A DNA stretch of 64,000 nt from Modestobacter lapidis. GTDB lineage: Bacteria; Actinomycetota; Actinomycetes; Mycobacteriales; Geodermatophilaceae. Made by a program: the position numbers and the translations under genes. The notes beneath the pieces are model-generated. The model saw nothing but the letters and a program-made list of their open reading frames with translations, was not told where the DNA came from and made no database searches. How positions within the stretch are numbered: position 1 is the stretch's first letter; each line of letters starts with the position of its first letter. Of this stretch, positions 17,200 to 28,530 are shown piece by piece. Location: contig JABAKE010000007.1 in the NCBI GenBank assembly GCA_019779905.1, positions 1 to 64,000 on the forward strand, written 5' to 3'.

Positions 17200-19203
17200 G
17201 TGACCCCCGACACCTCTTCCGGGCCCGAGGTGCTGTGGCGGCCGACGCCGGAGTCGATCACCGCCAGCCGGCTCGGCCGGTTCGCCGCCTGGGTCGGCGG
17301 GCGCCGGGGCCTGGACCTCGGCAGCCCGCCCGACTACAACGCGGTCTGGCGCTGGTCGGTCGAGCACCTGGACCAGTTCTGGGCCGACCTCGCGACCTGG
17401 ACCGACGTGCTCCCCGACGTCCCCGACGACCGGGTGCTGACCCGCCGCGGGATGCCCGGCGCCGCATGGTTCCCCGGCAGCACGCTGAACTACGCCGAGC
17501 AGGCGCTGCGGCACGCGACCGACGCCCGTCCCGCGCTGATCGCGGTGGCCGAGCGTTGCGCATCGAACAGCGGCGAGCCGGTGGAGATCGGCTGGGCCAC
17601 GCTGCGCGGGCAGGTCGGCGCCTTCGCCGGCACGCTGCGCCGGCTGGGCGTGCAGCGCGGCGACCGGGTGGCCGGCTACCTGCCCAACGTGCCCGAGGCG
17701 GTGGTCGCCTTCCTCGGCGCCGCCTCGATCGGCGCCGTCTGGTCGTCGGTCGCGCCCGATTTCGGCACCCGCAGCGTGCTGGACCGCTTCGCCCAGATCG
17801 AGCCGGTGGTGCTGGTCGCCGTCGACGGCTACCGGTGGGGCGGCAGGCCGCACGACCGGCGGGACGTCGTCGCGGAGCTGCGGGCCGCGCTGCCCAGCGT
17901 GCGGACGACGATCGCCGTCCCGAGGCTGTTCCCGGAGGAGATCCCCGACGGCGCGCTGCCGTGGGCCCAGGCGGTCGCCGACAGCTGCGACCCGGAGTTC
18001 GAGCCGCTGCCCTTCGACCATCCGCTGTGGATCGTCTACTCCTCGGGCACCACCGGGCTGCCCAAGGGCATCGTGCACGGGCACGGCGGGATCGTGCTCG
18101 AGCAGCGCAAGCAGGCCGACCTGCATCTCGACGTCGGGCCCGGCGACCGCTTCTACTGGTACGCCTCCACCGCCTGGATCATGTGGAACATCGCCACCTC
18201 GGCGCTGCTGACCGGCGCCACCGTGGTCGTGTACGACGGCGCCCCGGCGTACCCGGCCGTGGACGCGCAGTTCGCCCTCGCCGCCCGTGTCGGCGTCACC
18301 TACCTGGGCACCAGCGCCGGCTACCTGTCCGCCTGCGAGAAGGCCGGGGTCCGGCCCGGCGACACCCACGACCTGTCGGTGCTGCGGGGCATCGGCTCCA
18401 CCGGGTCGCCGCTGCCGGCCTCGACCTACCGCTGGGTGTACGACGCGGTCGCCCCGGACGTCCTGCTCGGCTCGCTGTCCGGGGGGACCGACGTCGCCAC
18501 CGGGTTCATCGGCAGCTCGCCGCTGCTGCCGGTCACCGCCGGCGAGCTGCAGCGGCCGATGCTCGGCGTGGCCGCCGCCGCCTGGGACACCCACGGCCGG
18601 CCGGTGGTCGGTGAGCTCGGCGAGCTGGTGGTCACCGAGCCGATGCCGTCGATGCCGCTGCACTTCTGGAACGACCCCGACGGCGCCCGGTACCGCGAGG
18701 CCTACTTCGAGACCTGGCCCGGGGTGTGGCGGCACGGCGACTGGCTGGAGGTCACCGGGCGCGGCACCTGCCTGATCACCGGCCGGTCGGACGCCACGCT
18801 CAACCGCGGCGGCGTCCGGCTGGGCACGGCGGACATCTACGCCGCGGTCGAGGCGATCCCGGCCGTCGTCGACTGCGTGGTGCTCGGTGTCGAGCAGCCC
18901 GAGGGCGGCTACTGGATGCCGTTGTTCGTGCAGCTGGCGCCGGGGTACGAGCTCACCGACGCGCTGGTCGCCGAGATCCGTGCGGCGATCCGGGCGAACG
19001 CCAGCCCGCGGCACGTTCCCGACGAGGTCGTCGCCGTACCCGGCGTGCCGCACACCCGCACCGGCAAGCGGCTGGAGGTGCCGCTCAAGCGGCTGTTCCA
19101 GGGCGTGCCGGCGGAGAAGGCGCTGAACCCCGGTGCGGTGGACGACGCCGCGGTGGTCGCCCACTACGTCCGGCTGGCCCGGGAACGGACGCCGGGCCCG
19201 TGA
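17200..19203 (+). CDS. acetoacetate--CoA ligase
   Basis: The 667-residue adenylate-forming enzyme has VYSSGTTGLPKGIVHGHGG (AMP/P-loop motif, about residue 285), GSLSGGTDVATGFIG, and WRHGDWLEVTGRG. GRSDATLNRGGVRLGTADIY follows, and the TRTGKRLEVPLKRL tail holds the catalytic lysine region. The GGTD and RLGTADIY details are those of acetoacetyl-CoA synthetase rather than acetyl-CoA synthetase. It activates acetoacetate for ketone body or polyester use. GTG 17200 is chosen because homology begins with LWRPTPESI; the longer upstream frame is antisense to the permease. Its stop overlaps the amidase start. Confidence 0.92.
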   Translation: MTPDTSSGPEVLWRPTPESITASRLGRFAAWVGGRRGLDLGSPPDYNAVWRWSVEHLDQFWADLATWTDVLPDVPDDRVLTRRGMPGAAWFPGSTLNYAEQALRHATDARPALIAVAERCASNSGEPVEIGWATLRGQVGAFAGTLRRLGVQRGDRVAGYLPNVPEAVVAFLGAASIGAVWSSVAPDFGTRSVLDRFAQIEPVVLVAVDGYRWGGRPHDRRDVVAELRAALPSVRTTIAVPRLFPEEIPDGALPWAQAVADSCDPEFEPLPFDHPLWIVYSSGTTGLPKGIVHGHGGIVLEQRKQADLHLDVGPGDRFYWYASTAWIMWNIATSALLTGATVVVYDGAPAYPAVDAQFALAARVGVTYLGTSAGYLSACEKAGVRPGDTHDLSVLRGIGSTGSPLPASTYRWVYDAVAPDVLLGSLSGGTDVATGFIGSSPLLPVTAGELQRPMLGVAAAAWDTHGRPVVGELGELVVTEPMPSMPLHFWNDPDGARYREAYFETWPGVWRHGDWLEVTGRGTCLITGRSDATLNRGGVRLGTADIYAAVEAIPAVVDCVVLGVEQPEGGYWMPLFVQLAPGYELTDALVAEIRAAIRANASPRHVPDEVVAVPGVPHTRTGKRLEVPLKRLFQGVPAEKALNPGAVDDAAVVAHYVRLARERTPGP

Positions 19204-20465
19204 AGGGCCGGTCCGGCGCGGACGGCGACGCCGACGTCGCCGTTCGCCGCCGCCAGGTGGCCGCCGCGATCAACGCCGTCGTGACCCCGATCGAGCCGCC
19301 GCTGCCGCACGCCGCGGACGGGCCGCTGGCCGGCGTGCGGGTGGGCGTCAAGGACAACATCGACACCGCCGGGGTGCGCACCACCTGCGGGTCGGCGTTC
19401 TTCTCCCAGCGGGTGCCCGATGCCGATGCGGTGGTGGTCACCCGGCTGGTCGAGGCCGGCGCCCAGGTGGTGGCCAAGCTGAACCTTTCCGAGTTCGGGG
19501 TGGGCATGACCTCGCAGAACTCGGCGTCCGGGCCCTGCCGGAACCCCTGGGACCTCGGCCGCATCCCCGGCGGGTCCAGCGGTGGTGCGGGGGCGGCGGT
19601 CGCCGCCGGGCTGGTCGACCTGGCGCTGGGCACCGACACCGGCGGGTCGGTGCGGCTGCCGGCGGCCGCCTGCGGGGTCACCGGGCTGCGGCCGGGGCTG
19701 GGCACCGTGCCCGACGCGGGCACCTTCCCGATGTGCGAGCTGGTCGACACGGTGGGGCCGCTGGCCCGCACGGTGGAGCTGGTCGCCCGGGCGTTCGCCG
19801 TCCTGGCCGGCCGGGCGGTGCGCGAGCCCTCGCCGGCTCCGCCCCGCCGGATCGGGCTGCCCCTGCCCGCGGCCGACGAGGTGGACGACGGCGTCGCGGC
19901 GGTGGTCGAGCGGGCCGCCCGGGTGTTCGCCGACGCCGGGTCGGAGCTGGTGCCGGTGGAGGTTCCGGGGCTCGGTGCGGCGCAGAGCGTGCTCTACACG
20001 ATCATCTACGCGGGGCTGCCCGACGTGCACCGGGAGCGGCTGCAGCACCCGGAGCTCTTCCACCCCGACACGCTCACCCGGGTGCTGCTGGGCAGCGGGC
20101 TGACCGACGGCCACCGCGACGAGGCGATGGCCGCGCGGGCCGAGTACCAGCAGGCCATGGAGGAGGTCTTCGACTCCGTCGACGTGCTGCTGACCCCCAC
20201 CCTGCCGGTCGACGTCCCCCGGATCGACGCCGACGGGGACGTGCTGGCCCTCACCCGGCGGCTCGCTTCGTCCACCGCCCCCTGGTCGCTGCACGCCGGC
20301 CCGACCCTGGCCCTGCCCGTCGGCCGGCATCCCGTCTCGGGCATGCCGGTGGGCGCGCAGCTCACCGCGGCGGTCGGCGGGGAGAACCTGCTGCTGGACG
20401 CCGGCGCCTTCTTCCAGGCCCGCACCTGCTGGCACCAGGCCCGGCCGCCCTGCTCGGTGGACTGA
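19200..20465 (+). CDS. amidase signature family protein
   Basis: The 421-residue protein has the Ser-cisSer-Lys triad: lysine in GVRVGVKDNIDTAG, then GGSSGGAGAAVAAG and TDTGGSVRLPAAACG, followed by GLRPGLGTVP. It hydrolyses an amide or carbamate; the substrate is not evident. A GTGA overlap couples it to the acetoacetyl-CoA synthetase gene, an uncommon pairing. Relative to typical amidases (about 460-490 residues) it is slightly short, mostly at the C-terminus. No signal peptide is present. Confidence 0.9.
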   Translation: MKGRSGADGDADVAVRRRQVAAAINAVVTPIEPPLPHAADGPLAGVRVGVKDNIDTAGVRTTCGSAFFSQRVPDADAVVVTRLVEAGAQVVAKLNLSEFGVGMTSQNSASGPCRNPWDLGRIPGGSSGGAGAAVAAGLVDLALGTDTGGSVRLPAAACGVTGLRPGLGTVPDAGTFPMCELVDTVGPLARTVELVARAFAVLAGRAVREPSPAPPRRIGLPLPAADEVDDGVAAVVERAARVFADAGSELVPVEVPGLGAAQSVLYTIIYAGLPDVHRERLQHPELFHPDTLTRVLLGSGLTDGHRDEAMAARAEYQQAMEEVFDSVDVLLTPTLPVDVPRIDADGDVLALTRRLASSTAPWSLHAGPTLALPVGRHPVSGMPVGAQLTAAVGGENLLLDAGAFFQARTCWHQARPPCSVD

Positions 20466-20479
20466 GCCCCCGCCCTCCC

Positions 20480-20553
20480 CGACGATCATGGAGCTGGGGG
20501 GTGGACGCGCCGTCCCGCGTCGGCGTGTCGCTCCCGAGGCGCCATGATCGTCG
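20480..20553. repeat. 12-base inverted repeat around a GC-rich spacer between convergent genes
   Basis: CGACGATCATGG (20480-20491) and CCATGATCGTCG (20542-20553) are exact inverted copies separated by 50 bases, lying between the amidase and the convergent MFS gene. The arms are far less GC-rich than the surroundings. It may be a transcription stop for both strands or a dispersed non-coding repeat of this lineage. Confidence 0.75.
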
Positions 20554-20565
20554 AGAGGCGGGGCC

Positions 20566-21672
20566 TCAGCGGGGGAGCAGGCGGGGGAGGGCAGCGGCCA
20601 GCAGCAGCGACAGGACGGCGACCGCCGCCAGCCCGCCGAGCGCGTAGCCGGCGAACACCGCCAGCGCGGCCAGCTCGACGCCGACCCCGGACACCGAGGT
20701 CACCGTCGCCCGGGCCGGCCCCTCGATCGCCGCCTGCAACCGGCTCTCGGCGACCACCAGCACCAGCCGGTAGAGCGCGTACCCGACGGCGACGGCGACC
20801 AGCCCGGCCGCCGCGGCCAGCGCTGCGGCGACGACGAGCGCGGCCCCCGAGCAGCCCAGCGCGACGGTCAGCGTGCGTGGCCGCCACGCCGTCGCCCGGC
20901 CACCGAGGGCCGCCCCGGCGGCGCCGGCGAGCGGGATCCCGAGCACGGCCAGCGGGGTGACCGCCACGGGGACGCCCCAGTCGCGGGCCAGCAGCGGGAA
21001 GTACTCCTCCACCGCGTCCAGCCCGCCGAGCAGCACGACCAGCAGCACCGCCGCCCGCACTGCCGGGCGGTGCACCGCCTCGGTGACCCCGCTGCGCAGC
21101 ACCGCCCACCAGCCCGGCTCGTCGTCCGGGCCGGTCGCCGGTGGGCGGGGCGCCTCGGGCAGCCGGGCGGCCAGGCCGGCGGCGACCAGGCAGCCGGCCA
21201 CGCTCGCCCAGCCCACCAGGGGGAAGCCGCCCAGGGCGTACAGGCCCGCGGCCAGCAGCGCGGTGGGCAGCTGGGACAGCAGCTCCATGGCGCTGACCCA
21301 GCCGTAGACCCGGCCGAACTGGTCGGCGGCCCCCGCGGCGGCCAGGCCGTCGTGCAGCAGGGCCTCCAGCGCGCCGGACACCAGCGCGGCACCCAGCGCC
21401 CAGACGACGAAGCCGGCCGCGAAGCCGGGCGTCCCGGGCCACGCCGTCCACAGCACGTAGGCCAGCGCCTGCAGCACTCCGGCGGCGACCAGGGCGGCGC
21501 GCCGGGAGAAGCGGTCGGCCAGCGCGCCCGAGGGCACCTCGGCCAGCACCGCGGTGACCGACCAGAGCGCGAGCAGCGCGGAGACGTCGGCGTCGCTCAG
21601 CCCGGTGCCGGCGAACAGCAGGGCGTACAGCGGGTAGAGCGGCACGACGTCGGCGACCAGCGTCCACACCAC
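20566..21672 (-). CDS. MFS transporter
   Basis: The 368-residue protein has eleven to twelve hydrophobic segments and the MFS loop 2-3 motif (GALADRFSRRAALVAAG). It continues into GLDAVEEYFPLLARDWGVP and a second six-helix half. The start is uncertain: GTG 21672 and GTG 21669 are adjacent without a clear ribosome-binding site. The same frame extends upstream (LPPAARTLARRT) to a stop with no ATG or GTG, so a rarer start codon is possible. The substrate is unknown. Confidence 0.8.
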   Translation of the reverse strand: MVWTLVADVVPLYPLYALLFAGTGLSDADVSALLALWSVTAVLAEVPSGALADRFSRRAALVAAGVLQALAYVLWTAWPGTPGFAAGFVVWALGAALVSGALEALLHDGLAAAGAADQFGRVYGWVSAMELLSQLPTALLAAGLYALGGFPLVGWASVAGCLVAAGLAARLPEAPRPPATGPDDEPGWWAVLRSGVTEAVHRPAVRAAVLLVVLLGGLDAVEEYFPLLARDWGVPVAVTPLAVLGIPLAGAAGAALGGRATAWRPRTLTVALGCSGAALVVAAALAAAAGLVAVAVGYALYRLVLVVAESRLQAAIEGPARATVTSVSGVGVELAALAVFAGYALGGLAAVAVLSLLLAAALPRLLPR

Positions 21673-21798
21673 CGTGCGGCGGGCCAGCGTCCGGGCGGCG
21701 GGCGGCAGTGCGTGGGTCCGGTGGGTGCATCAATCAGGAGGCATGCCGGGACGGTAGTCCGCCGACCGCGCCGGCGCAGCCGACATTCCCCGCGGTGC

Positions 21799-22179
21799 TC
21801 AGAACGTGTGGTGCACGGCCTCGACGTTGTTCCCGTCCGGGTCGCGGAGGAAGACGGCGTAGTAGCCGGGGTGGTACTCCGGCCAGACGCGGGGGGCGTG
21901 CAGCACCTCGGCGCCGGCGGCGAGGGCAGCGGTGTGGACGGCGTCGACCGCCTCCCGGGACGGCGCGGTGAGGGCCAGGTGGACGGGCCGGGACCCGGGC
22001 GCCTCCCGCGGCGCCAGCCACAGGTCGGGGAAGCCCTCGGGCCCGCAGAGGCCGACGACGTCGCCGGCCGGGGTCTCGTGGCGCACGGCCTCGCGCAGGC
22101 CGACCGCGGCGAAGACCTGGCAGTAGAAGGTGGTGGCGGCCCCGACATCGGCGGCCTGCAGGCCCAGGTGATCCAGCAC
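21799..22179 (-). CDS. VOC/glyoxalase family protein
   Basis: The 126-residue protein is a single vicinal-oxygen-chelate domain: LDHLGLQAADVGAATTFYCQVF at the start and PVHLALTAPSREAVDAVHTAAL in the middle. It ends with YYAVFLRDPDGNNVEAVHH, containing the metal-binding glutamate. Such proteins are small lyases, isomerases or resistance binders. It is transcribed alone from a GTG at 22179, with no functional context nearby. Confidence 0.88.
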   Translation of the reverse strand: MLDHLGLQAADVGAATTFYCQVFAAVGLREAVRHETPAGDVVGLCGPEGFPDLWLAPREAPGSRPVHLALTAPSREAVDAVHTAALAAGAEVLHAPRVWPEYHPGYYAVFLRDPDGNNVEAVHHTF

Positions 22180-22218
22180 GATCGCGAACCTAGCGTGGGG
22201 CGCCGGTGTCCGGGAGGT

Positions 22219-24897
<2,679 letters not shown>

Positions 24898-25121
24898 ACA
24901 CACCTCCTGCCGCGGGACCAGGGAGAACGGGGACCGCCCTGGCTTCGGCGGTGAGGCGCAGGACACGGGCCCGCCGTGATCGGCGCGCCCCTGCGTGCAC
25001 GGTACCGGCCGGGCGTGGCCGGGGCGCACACGAGGCCGCGTTGGCCGCGTCCGCCGGCGGCGGCTTGGATGGGGGCAGTGCCGCCGGGAGAGCCCCGGCG
25101 CCGAGCCCGAGGAGCGCACCC

Positions 25122-25499
25122 GTGGCAGACCTCACCCGCCCCGACGTCGAACCCCCCACCGGCCCCGCGCCCGACGACCTCGTCATCGACGAGCTGGTGG
25201 TCGGCGACGGCCCCGAGGCCACCCGCGGCAGCCTGGTGCAGGCCCACTACGTCGGCGTCACCCACGACGGCGGCGAGCAGTTCGACGCCTCCTGGGACCG
25301 CGGCGAGCCGCTGGAGTTCCAGCTGGGCGTGGGCATGGTCATCCAGGGCTGGGACGAGGGCATCGAGGGCATGAAGGTCGGCGGCCGGCGCCGGCTCACC
25401 ATCCCCGCGCACAAGGCCTACGGCGAGCGTGGCGCCGGCGGCGTGATCAAGCCCGGCGCCACGCTGGTCTTCGTCGTCGACCTGGTCGGGGTGCGCTGA
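25122..25499 (+). CDS. FKBP-type peptidyl-prolyl isomerase
   Basis: The 125-residue single-domain FKBP contains LVQAHYVGVTHDGGEQFDASWDRG, FQLGVGMVIQGWDEGIEGMKVGGRRRLTIP and AYGERGAGGVIKPGATLVFVVDL in family order, with the expected Tyr, Asp, Trp and Phe pocket residues. No signal peptide is present, so it is cytoplasmic. The GTG at 25122 follows GAGGAG. It probably assists proline-limited folding. Confidence 0.95.
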   Translation: MADLTRPDVEPPTGPAPDDLVIDELVVGDGPEATRGSLVQAHYVGVTHDGGEQFDASWDRGEPLEFQLGVGMVIQGWDEGIEGMKVGGRRRLTIPAHKAYGERGAGGVIKPGATLVFVVDLVGVR

Positions 25500-25525
25500 G
25501 CCGAGCGGAGCGGGGCCGGTGGGGA

Positions 25526-26224
25526 ATGCCCGCCGGTCACCCTCCGTTGCCGCCGGTCATGCAGGTCGAGGTGTGGTCCGACGTCGTGTGCCCGTGGTGC
25601 TACATCGGCAAGCGCCGGCTGGAGGCCGCCCTGTCGCGGTTCCCGCACGCCGCCGGCGTCGAGGTGGTCTGGCGGTCCTTCCAGCTCGACCCCGGCGTCC
25701 CCGAGGGGCAGACGCACCCCACGCTCCCCGGGCTCGCCGCCAAGTACGGCCGCAGCGTCGAGGAGATGCGGAGCCAGCTCGCGCACGTCGAGGGCATCGC
25801 CGCCGAGGAGGGCCTGCGCTACGACCTCGCCACTGGCGTCAGCGGCAACACCCTGCTCGCCCACCAGCTGATCCACCTGGCCGCCGAGCGTGGGCTGGCC
25901 GGGGTGGTCAAGGAGCGGTTGCTGCACGCCCACTTCGAGGAGCAGCGGTCGGTCTTCGACGTCGACGCGCTGGTGGCGCTCGGCGCGGAGGCCGGGCTGG
26001 ACGCCGGTGAGGCGCGCGCCGCGCTCACCGACCGCCGGTACGCCCCGGCCGTCGCCGAGGACGTCGCCACCGCCCGCACCCTGGGGGCGACCGGGGTGCC
26101 GTTCTTCGTCGTCGACCGCACCTACGGCGTCGCCGGGGCGCAGCCGGTCGAGGTGCTCCTGGAGCTGCTGGAGCGGGCCTGGGCGGACAGCCACCCGCTG
26201 CGCACCGGAACCGCCGCCGACTAG
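25526..26224 (+). CDS. DsbA family oxidoreductase (FrnE-like)
   Basis: The 232-residue protein has the thioredoxin-fold active site VVCPWCYIGKRRLE (CPWC, 22-25). The helical insertion follows, with cis-proline region TGVPFFVVDRTYGVAGAQP near the end. This is the FrnE/2-hydroxychromene isomerase-like group of cytoplasmic dithiol oxidoreductases. The ATG at 25526 is taken as start; ATG 25559, just before the first strand, is a reasonable alternative. It ends one base before the convergent nitronate monooxygenase gene. Confidence 0.92.
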   Translation: MPAGHPPLPPVMQVEVWSDVVCPWCYIGKRRLEAALSRFPHAAGVEVVWRSFQLDPGVPEGQTHPTLPGLAAKYGRSVEEMRSQLAHVEGIAAEEGLRYDLATGVSGNTLLAHQLIHLAAERGLAGVVKERLLHAHFEEQRSVFDVDALVALGAEAGLDAGEARAALTDRRYAPAVAEDVATARTLGATGVPFFVVDRTYGVAGAQPVEVLLELLERAWADSHPLRTGTAAD

Positions 26225-27187
26225 CTAGCCGAGCAGCTTCGGCACGGCCCGCAGGGCGGCCTCGGCGTCCGCGGCCAGCCGGCGGACGACGTCGGTCGCC
26301 GACGCCTCGCCGGTGACCAGCCCCACCGACTCCCCGGCGTAGACGGGTGCCTGGTCGAGGTCGCCGTCCCGCCGGGCGGCGCGCACCCGCTCCGCCGCCG
26401 CTGCGTCGCCGCGTAGCTCGTCCTCCCGGCCGTGCCAGGTCTCGGTGAACTCGTTGACCAGGGCGCGGCCCGGCCAGCGCTCGGGCCAGGCGAACCCCTG
26501 GGCGACGTCGAAGGCCCGGGTCAGCACGGTGTGGTCGCCCCCGGCGGCGCGGACGCGCGCCCGGGCCGCCGGGGTGTTCAGGCCCTCGGGGCAGGACAGC
26601 AGTGGCGTGCCGATCCAGGCGCCGGCCGCCCCGGCCACCAGGACGGCGGCCAGCCCGCCGCCGGTGGCGACGCCGCCGGCGGCCAGCACCGGCCGGTCGG
26701 TGGCGGCCAGCACCTCCTGCAGCAGCGGCAGGGTGGCCCGGTGCCCGGTGTGCCCGCCGGCCTCGGTGCCCTGGGCGACCAGCACGTCGACGCCCGCGTC
26801 GTTCGCCCGGTCGACGTCCGCGTGGCTGTTGACGGCACTGGCGACGGCGATCCCCGCGTCGTGCAGCGGCCCCACGTAGGGGCCGGGGTCGCCGAAGGAC
26901 ACCGAGACCAGCGCCGGCTGGACGGCGATCGTGGCCGCCAGCAGCTCCGGGTGGTCGGCGAGCACCCAGGCCATCAGCCCGATCCCGAAGGAGACGTCGG
27001 ACTCCGCGGGCAGCCGGGCCTGCTCGGCGATCCAGCCGGGCTCGGTGGCGTTGCCGACCCCGATCATCCCGAGCCCGCCGCCGAGGGAGACGGCGCGGGC
27101 CATCGCACCACCGGCGACGCCGGCCATCGGCGCACCGAAGACGGGCGAGTCCAGGTCGAACCACCGGGTGAGCGGCGTCTTGATCAT
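26225..27187 (-). CDS. nitronate monooxygenase family flavoprotein
   Basis: The 320-residue TIM-barrel FMN protein has DSPVFGAPMAGVAGGAMARAVS at the start and LGGGLGMIGVG, then QGTEAGGHTGHR with the catalytic-type His. The phosphate-binding stretch VLAAGGVATGGGLAAVLVAGAAGAWIGT follows. These are the class features of 2-nitropropane dioxygenase/nitronate monooxygenase. It may detoxify propionate-3-nitronate or act as a related enoyl reductase. The ATG at 27187 is followed at once by barrel homology. Confidence 0.9.
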   Translation of the reverse strand: MIKTPLTRWFDLDSPVFGAPMAGVAGGAMARAVSLGGGLGMIGVGNATEPGWIAEQARLPAESDVSFGIGLMAWVLADHPELLAATIAVQPALVSVSFGDPGPYVGPLHDAGIAVASAVNSHADVDRANDAGVDVLVAQGTEAGGHTGHRATLPLLQEVLAATDRPVLAAGGVATGGGLAAVLVAGAAGAWIGTPLLSCPEGLNTPAARARVRAAGGDHTVLTRAFDVAQGFAWPERWPGRALVNEFTETWHGREDELRGDAAAAERVRAARRDGDLDQAPVYAGESVGLVTGEASATDVVRRLAADAEAALRAVPKLLG

Positions 27188-27305
27188 GACGCCATCGTGC
27201 GCCGTCGGGCTCAGCGGCGCAGCACGTCGGCGGGAAACGCCCGCAGGCGCTGCCGCAGGCCGGCCGCCTGCTCCCCGGCCGCCACCGACTTCCACGAACC
27301 TCCGG

Positions 27306-27596
27306 CTACGTGCCGGCGATGCCGCCGGTGACGTCGTCACCGGTGAGGTCGTCGGGTGCGGCGTCGGCGGCTGCCATCGGGTCGCCCGGGAGTGCTCCGC
27401 CGGTGCTTCCGTCGGTTCTGTCGTCGGCGGGTTCACCGGCCCCGGCCGACGGGGCGGCCAGCTCCTCCTCGCCGGTCGTCGTCGCGTCGTCCTCGGTGGA
27501 GGCGAGGTCCTCGCCCTCGGCGACGGCGCCGGGGTCGGCCTGGAGGGTGCGGGGGTCGTTCAGCGGGTCCGGGACGTCGGGGTCGGTGACGGTCAT
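27306..27596 (-). CDS. small acidic, probably disordered protein
   Basis: This 96-residue protein begins MTVTDPDVPDPLNDPRTLQAD and is very rich in Asp, Glu, Ala, Gly and Thr, without hydrophobic segments, so it is predicted to be intrinsically disordered. Nothing identifies a function. Codon usage is GC3-rich as in real genes. It is transcribed divergently from the arsR-type gene, and its start lies 46 bases from the arsR operator, so the two may share regulation. Confidence 0.6.
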   Translation of the reverse strand: MTVTDPDVPDPLNDPRTLQADPGAVAEGEDLASTEDDATTTGEEELAAPSAGAGEPADDRTDGSTGGALPGDPMAAADAAPDDLTGDDVTGGIAGT

Positions 27597-27641
27597 GCGG
27601 CCGGGGTGCCCGGCCGGTGGTCGGCCCAATCGCGCACAACC

Positions 27642-27661
27642 GTAACTGGACAGTTACGTAA
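27642..27661. promoter_or_regulatory. putative ArsR-family operator
   Basis: GTAACTG-GA-CAGTTAC (27642-27657) is followed immediately by the overlapping palindrome TTACGTAA (27654-27661). It is AT-rich in a GC-rich region and lies about 21 bases upstream of the arsR GTG, where binding would block transcription. It also lies upstream of the divergent acidic-protein gene. Confidence 0.7.
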
Positions 27662-27682
27662 GCTCTTTGTTACACATCCTCC

Positions 27683-28012
27683 GTGGAGGCACTGGCCGCA
27701 CTGGCGGACCCGACGCGGCGGGAGATCGTCGCGCTGCTCGCCGGTGGCGAGGTCGCCGCCGGGGAGCTCGCCGCGCACTTCCCGGTCAGCCGCCCGGCGG
27801 TCAGCCGGCACCTGCGGGTGCTCCGGGAGGCGGGGCTGGTCCGGGTACGGGCGGAGGGGCAGCGGCGGCTCTACGTGCTGGACCCGCGGCCGCTGTCGGA
27901 CCTGGACGCCTGGCTGGCCCCCTACCGGTGGCTGTGGGCCCAGCGGCTGGACGCTCTGGACACCGAGATCGCCCGCGGACGGCGGGCCCGACCGACGGGA
28001 GAGGACCGATGA
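27683..28012 (+). CDS. ArsR/SdpR-type transcriptional regulator
   Basis: The 109-residue winged-helix protein (LADPTRREIVALLAGGEVAAGELA, then the recognition helix VSRPAVSRHLRVLREAGLV) lacks the CxC metal site of true ArsR. It belongs to the group that pairs with SRPBCC (AHSA1-like) proteins. It overlaps the SRPBCC gene by ATGA, so they form one coupled operon, probably autorepressed through the palindrome at 27642. Confidence 0.9.
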   Translation: MEALAALADPTRREIVALLAGGEVAAGELAAHFPVSRPAVSRHLRVLREAGLVRVRAEGQRRLYVLDPRPLSDLDAWLAPYRWLWAQRLDALDTEIARGRRARPTGEDR

Positions 28013-28521
28013 GCGGAGACCAGCGGTACGGCGTGGTGACCGAGGGGCCGGGGGGCGCCCGGCGGCTGCAGTTCCGGCGCTCCTGGCCCGACCCGATCGC
28101 GGACGTCTGGGCCGCGCTCACCGAACCCGAGCGGCTGGCCCGGTGGATCGGCACCTACGACGGCGAGCGCGGGGCCGGCGGTGCGGGCACCTTCACCATG
28201 ACCCAGGAGGCCGAGCCGGTCGGTGAGGCGATGGTGATCGTCGAGTGCGAGCCCCCGCGCCGGCTGGTGGTCGAGTGGACCGCCGAGGAGCACTGGCGGG
28301 TCGAGCTGGACCTCGATGTCGAGGACGGCCGCACGGTGCTGGTGTTCACCCAGGCGTTCGCGACCGCCGACGCCGTCGGGGACGTCGCCACCGGCTGGCA
28401 CTGGTACCTCGAGAAGTTCGAGGCGGAGCTGACCGGCGGGCAGCAGCCGGCCGACTGGGACGCCTTCCTGGCCGACGTGGGCCCCGGCTACACCCGTCCA
28501 GAACCGGGCAGCACGCTCTAG
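28009..28521 (+). CDS. SRPBCC (AHSA1-like) domain protein
   Basis: The 170-residue protein has the helix-grip features FRRSWPDPIADVWAALTEPERLARWIGTY, VIVECEPPRRLVVEW and a terminal helix DVATGWHWYLEKFEAELTG. Such proteins bind hydrophobic ligands or aid chaperones, and when linked to an ArsR-type regulator are thought to sense or sequester a small molecule. The start overlaps the regulator's stop. Confidence 0.88.
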   Translation: MSGDQRYGVVTEGPGGARRLQFRRSWPDPIADVWAALTEPERLARWIGTYDGERGAGGAGTFTMTQEAEPVGEAMVIVECEPPRRLVVEWTAEEHWRVELDLDVEDGRTVLVFTQAFATADAVGDVATGWHWYLEKFEAELTGGQQPADWDAFLADVGPGYTRPEPGSTL

Positions 28522-28530
28522 CCTGCCACC

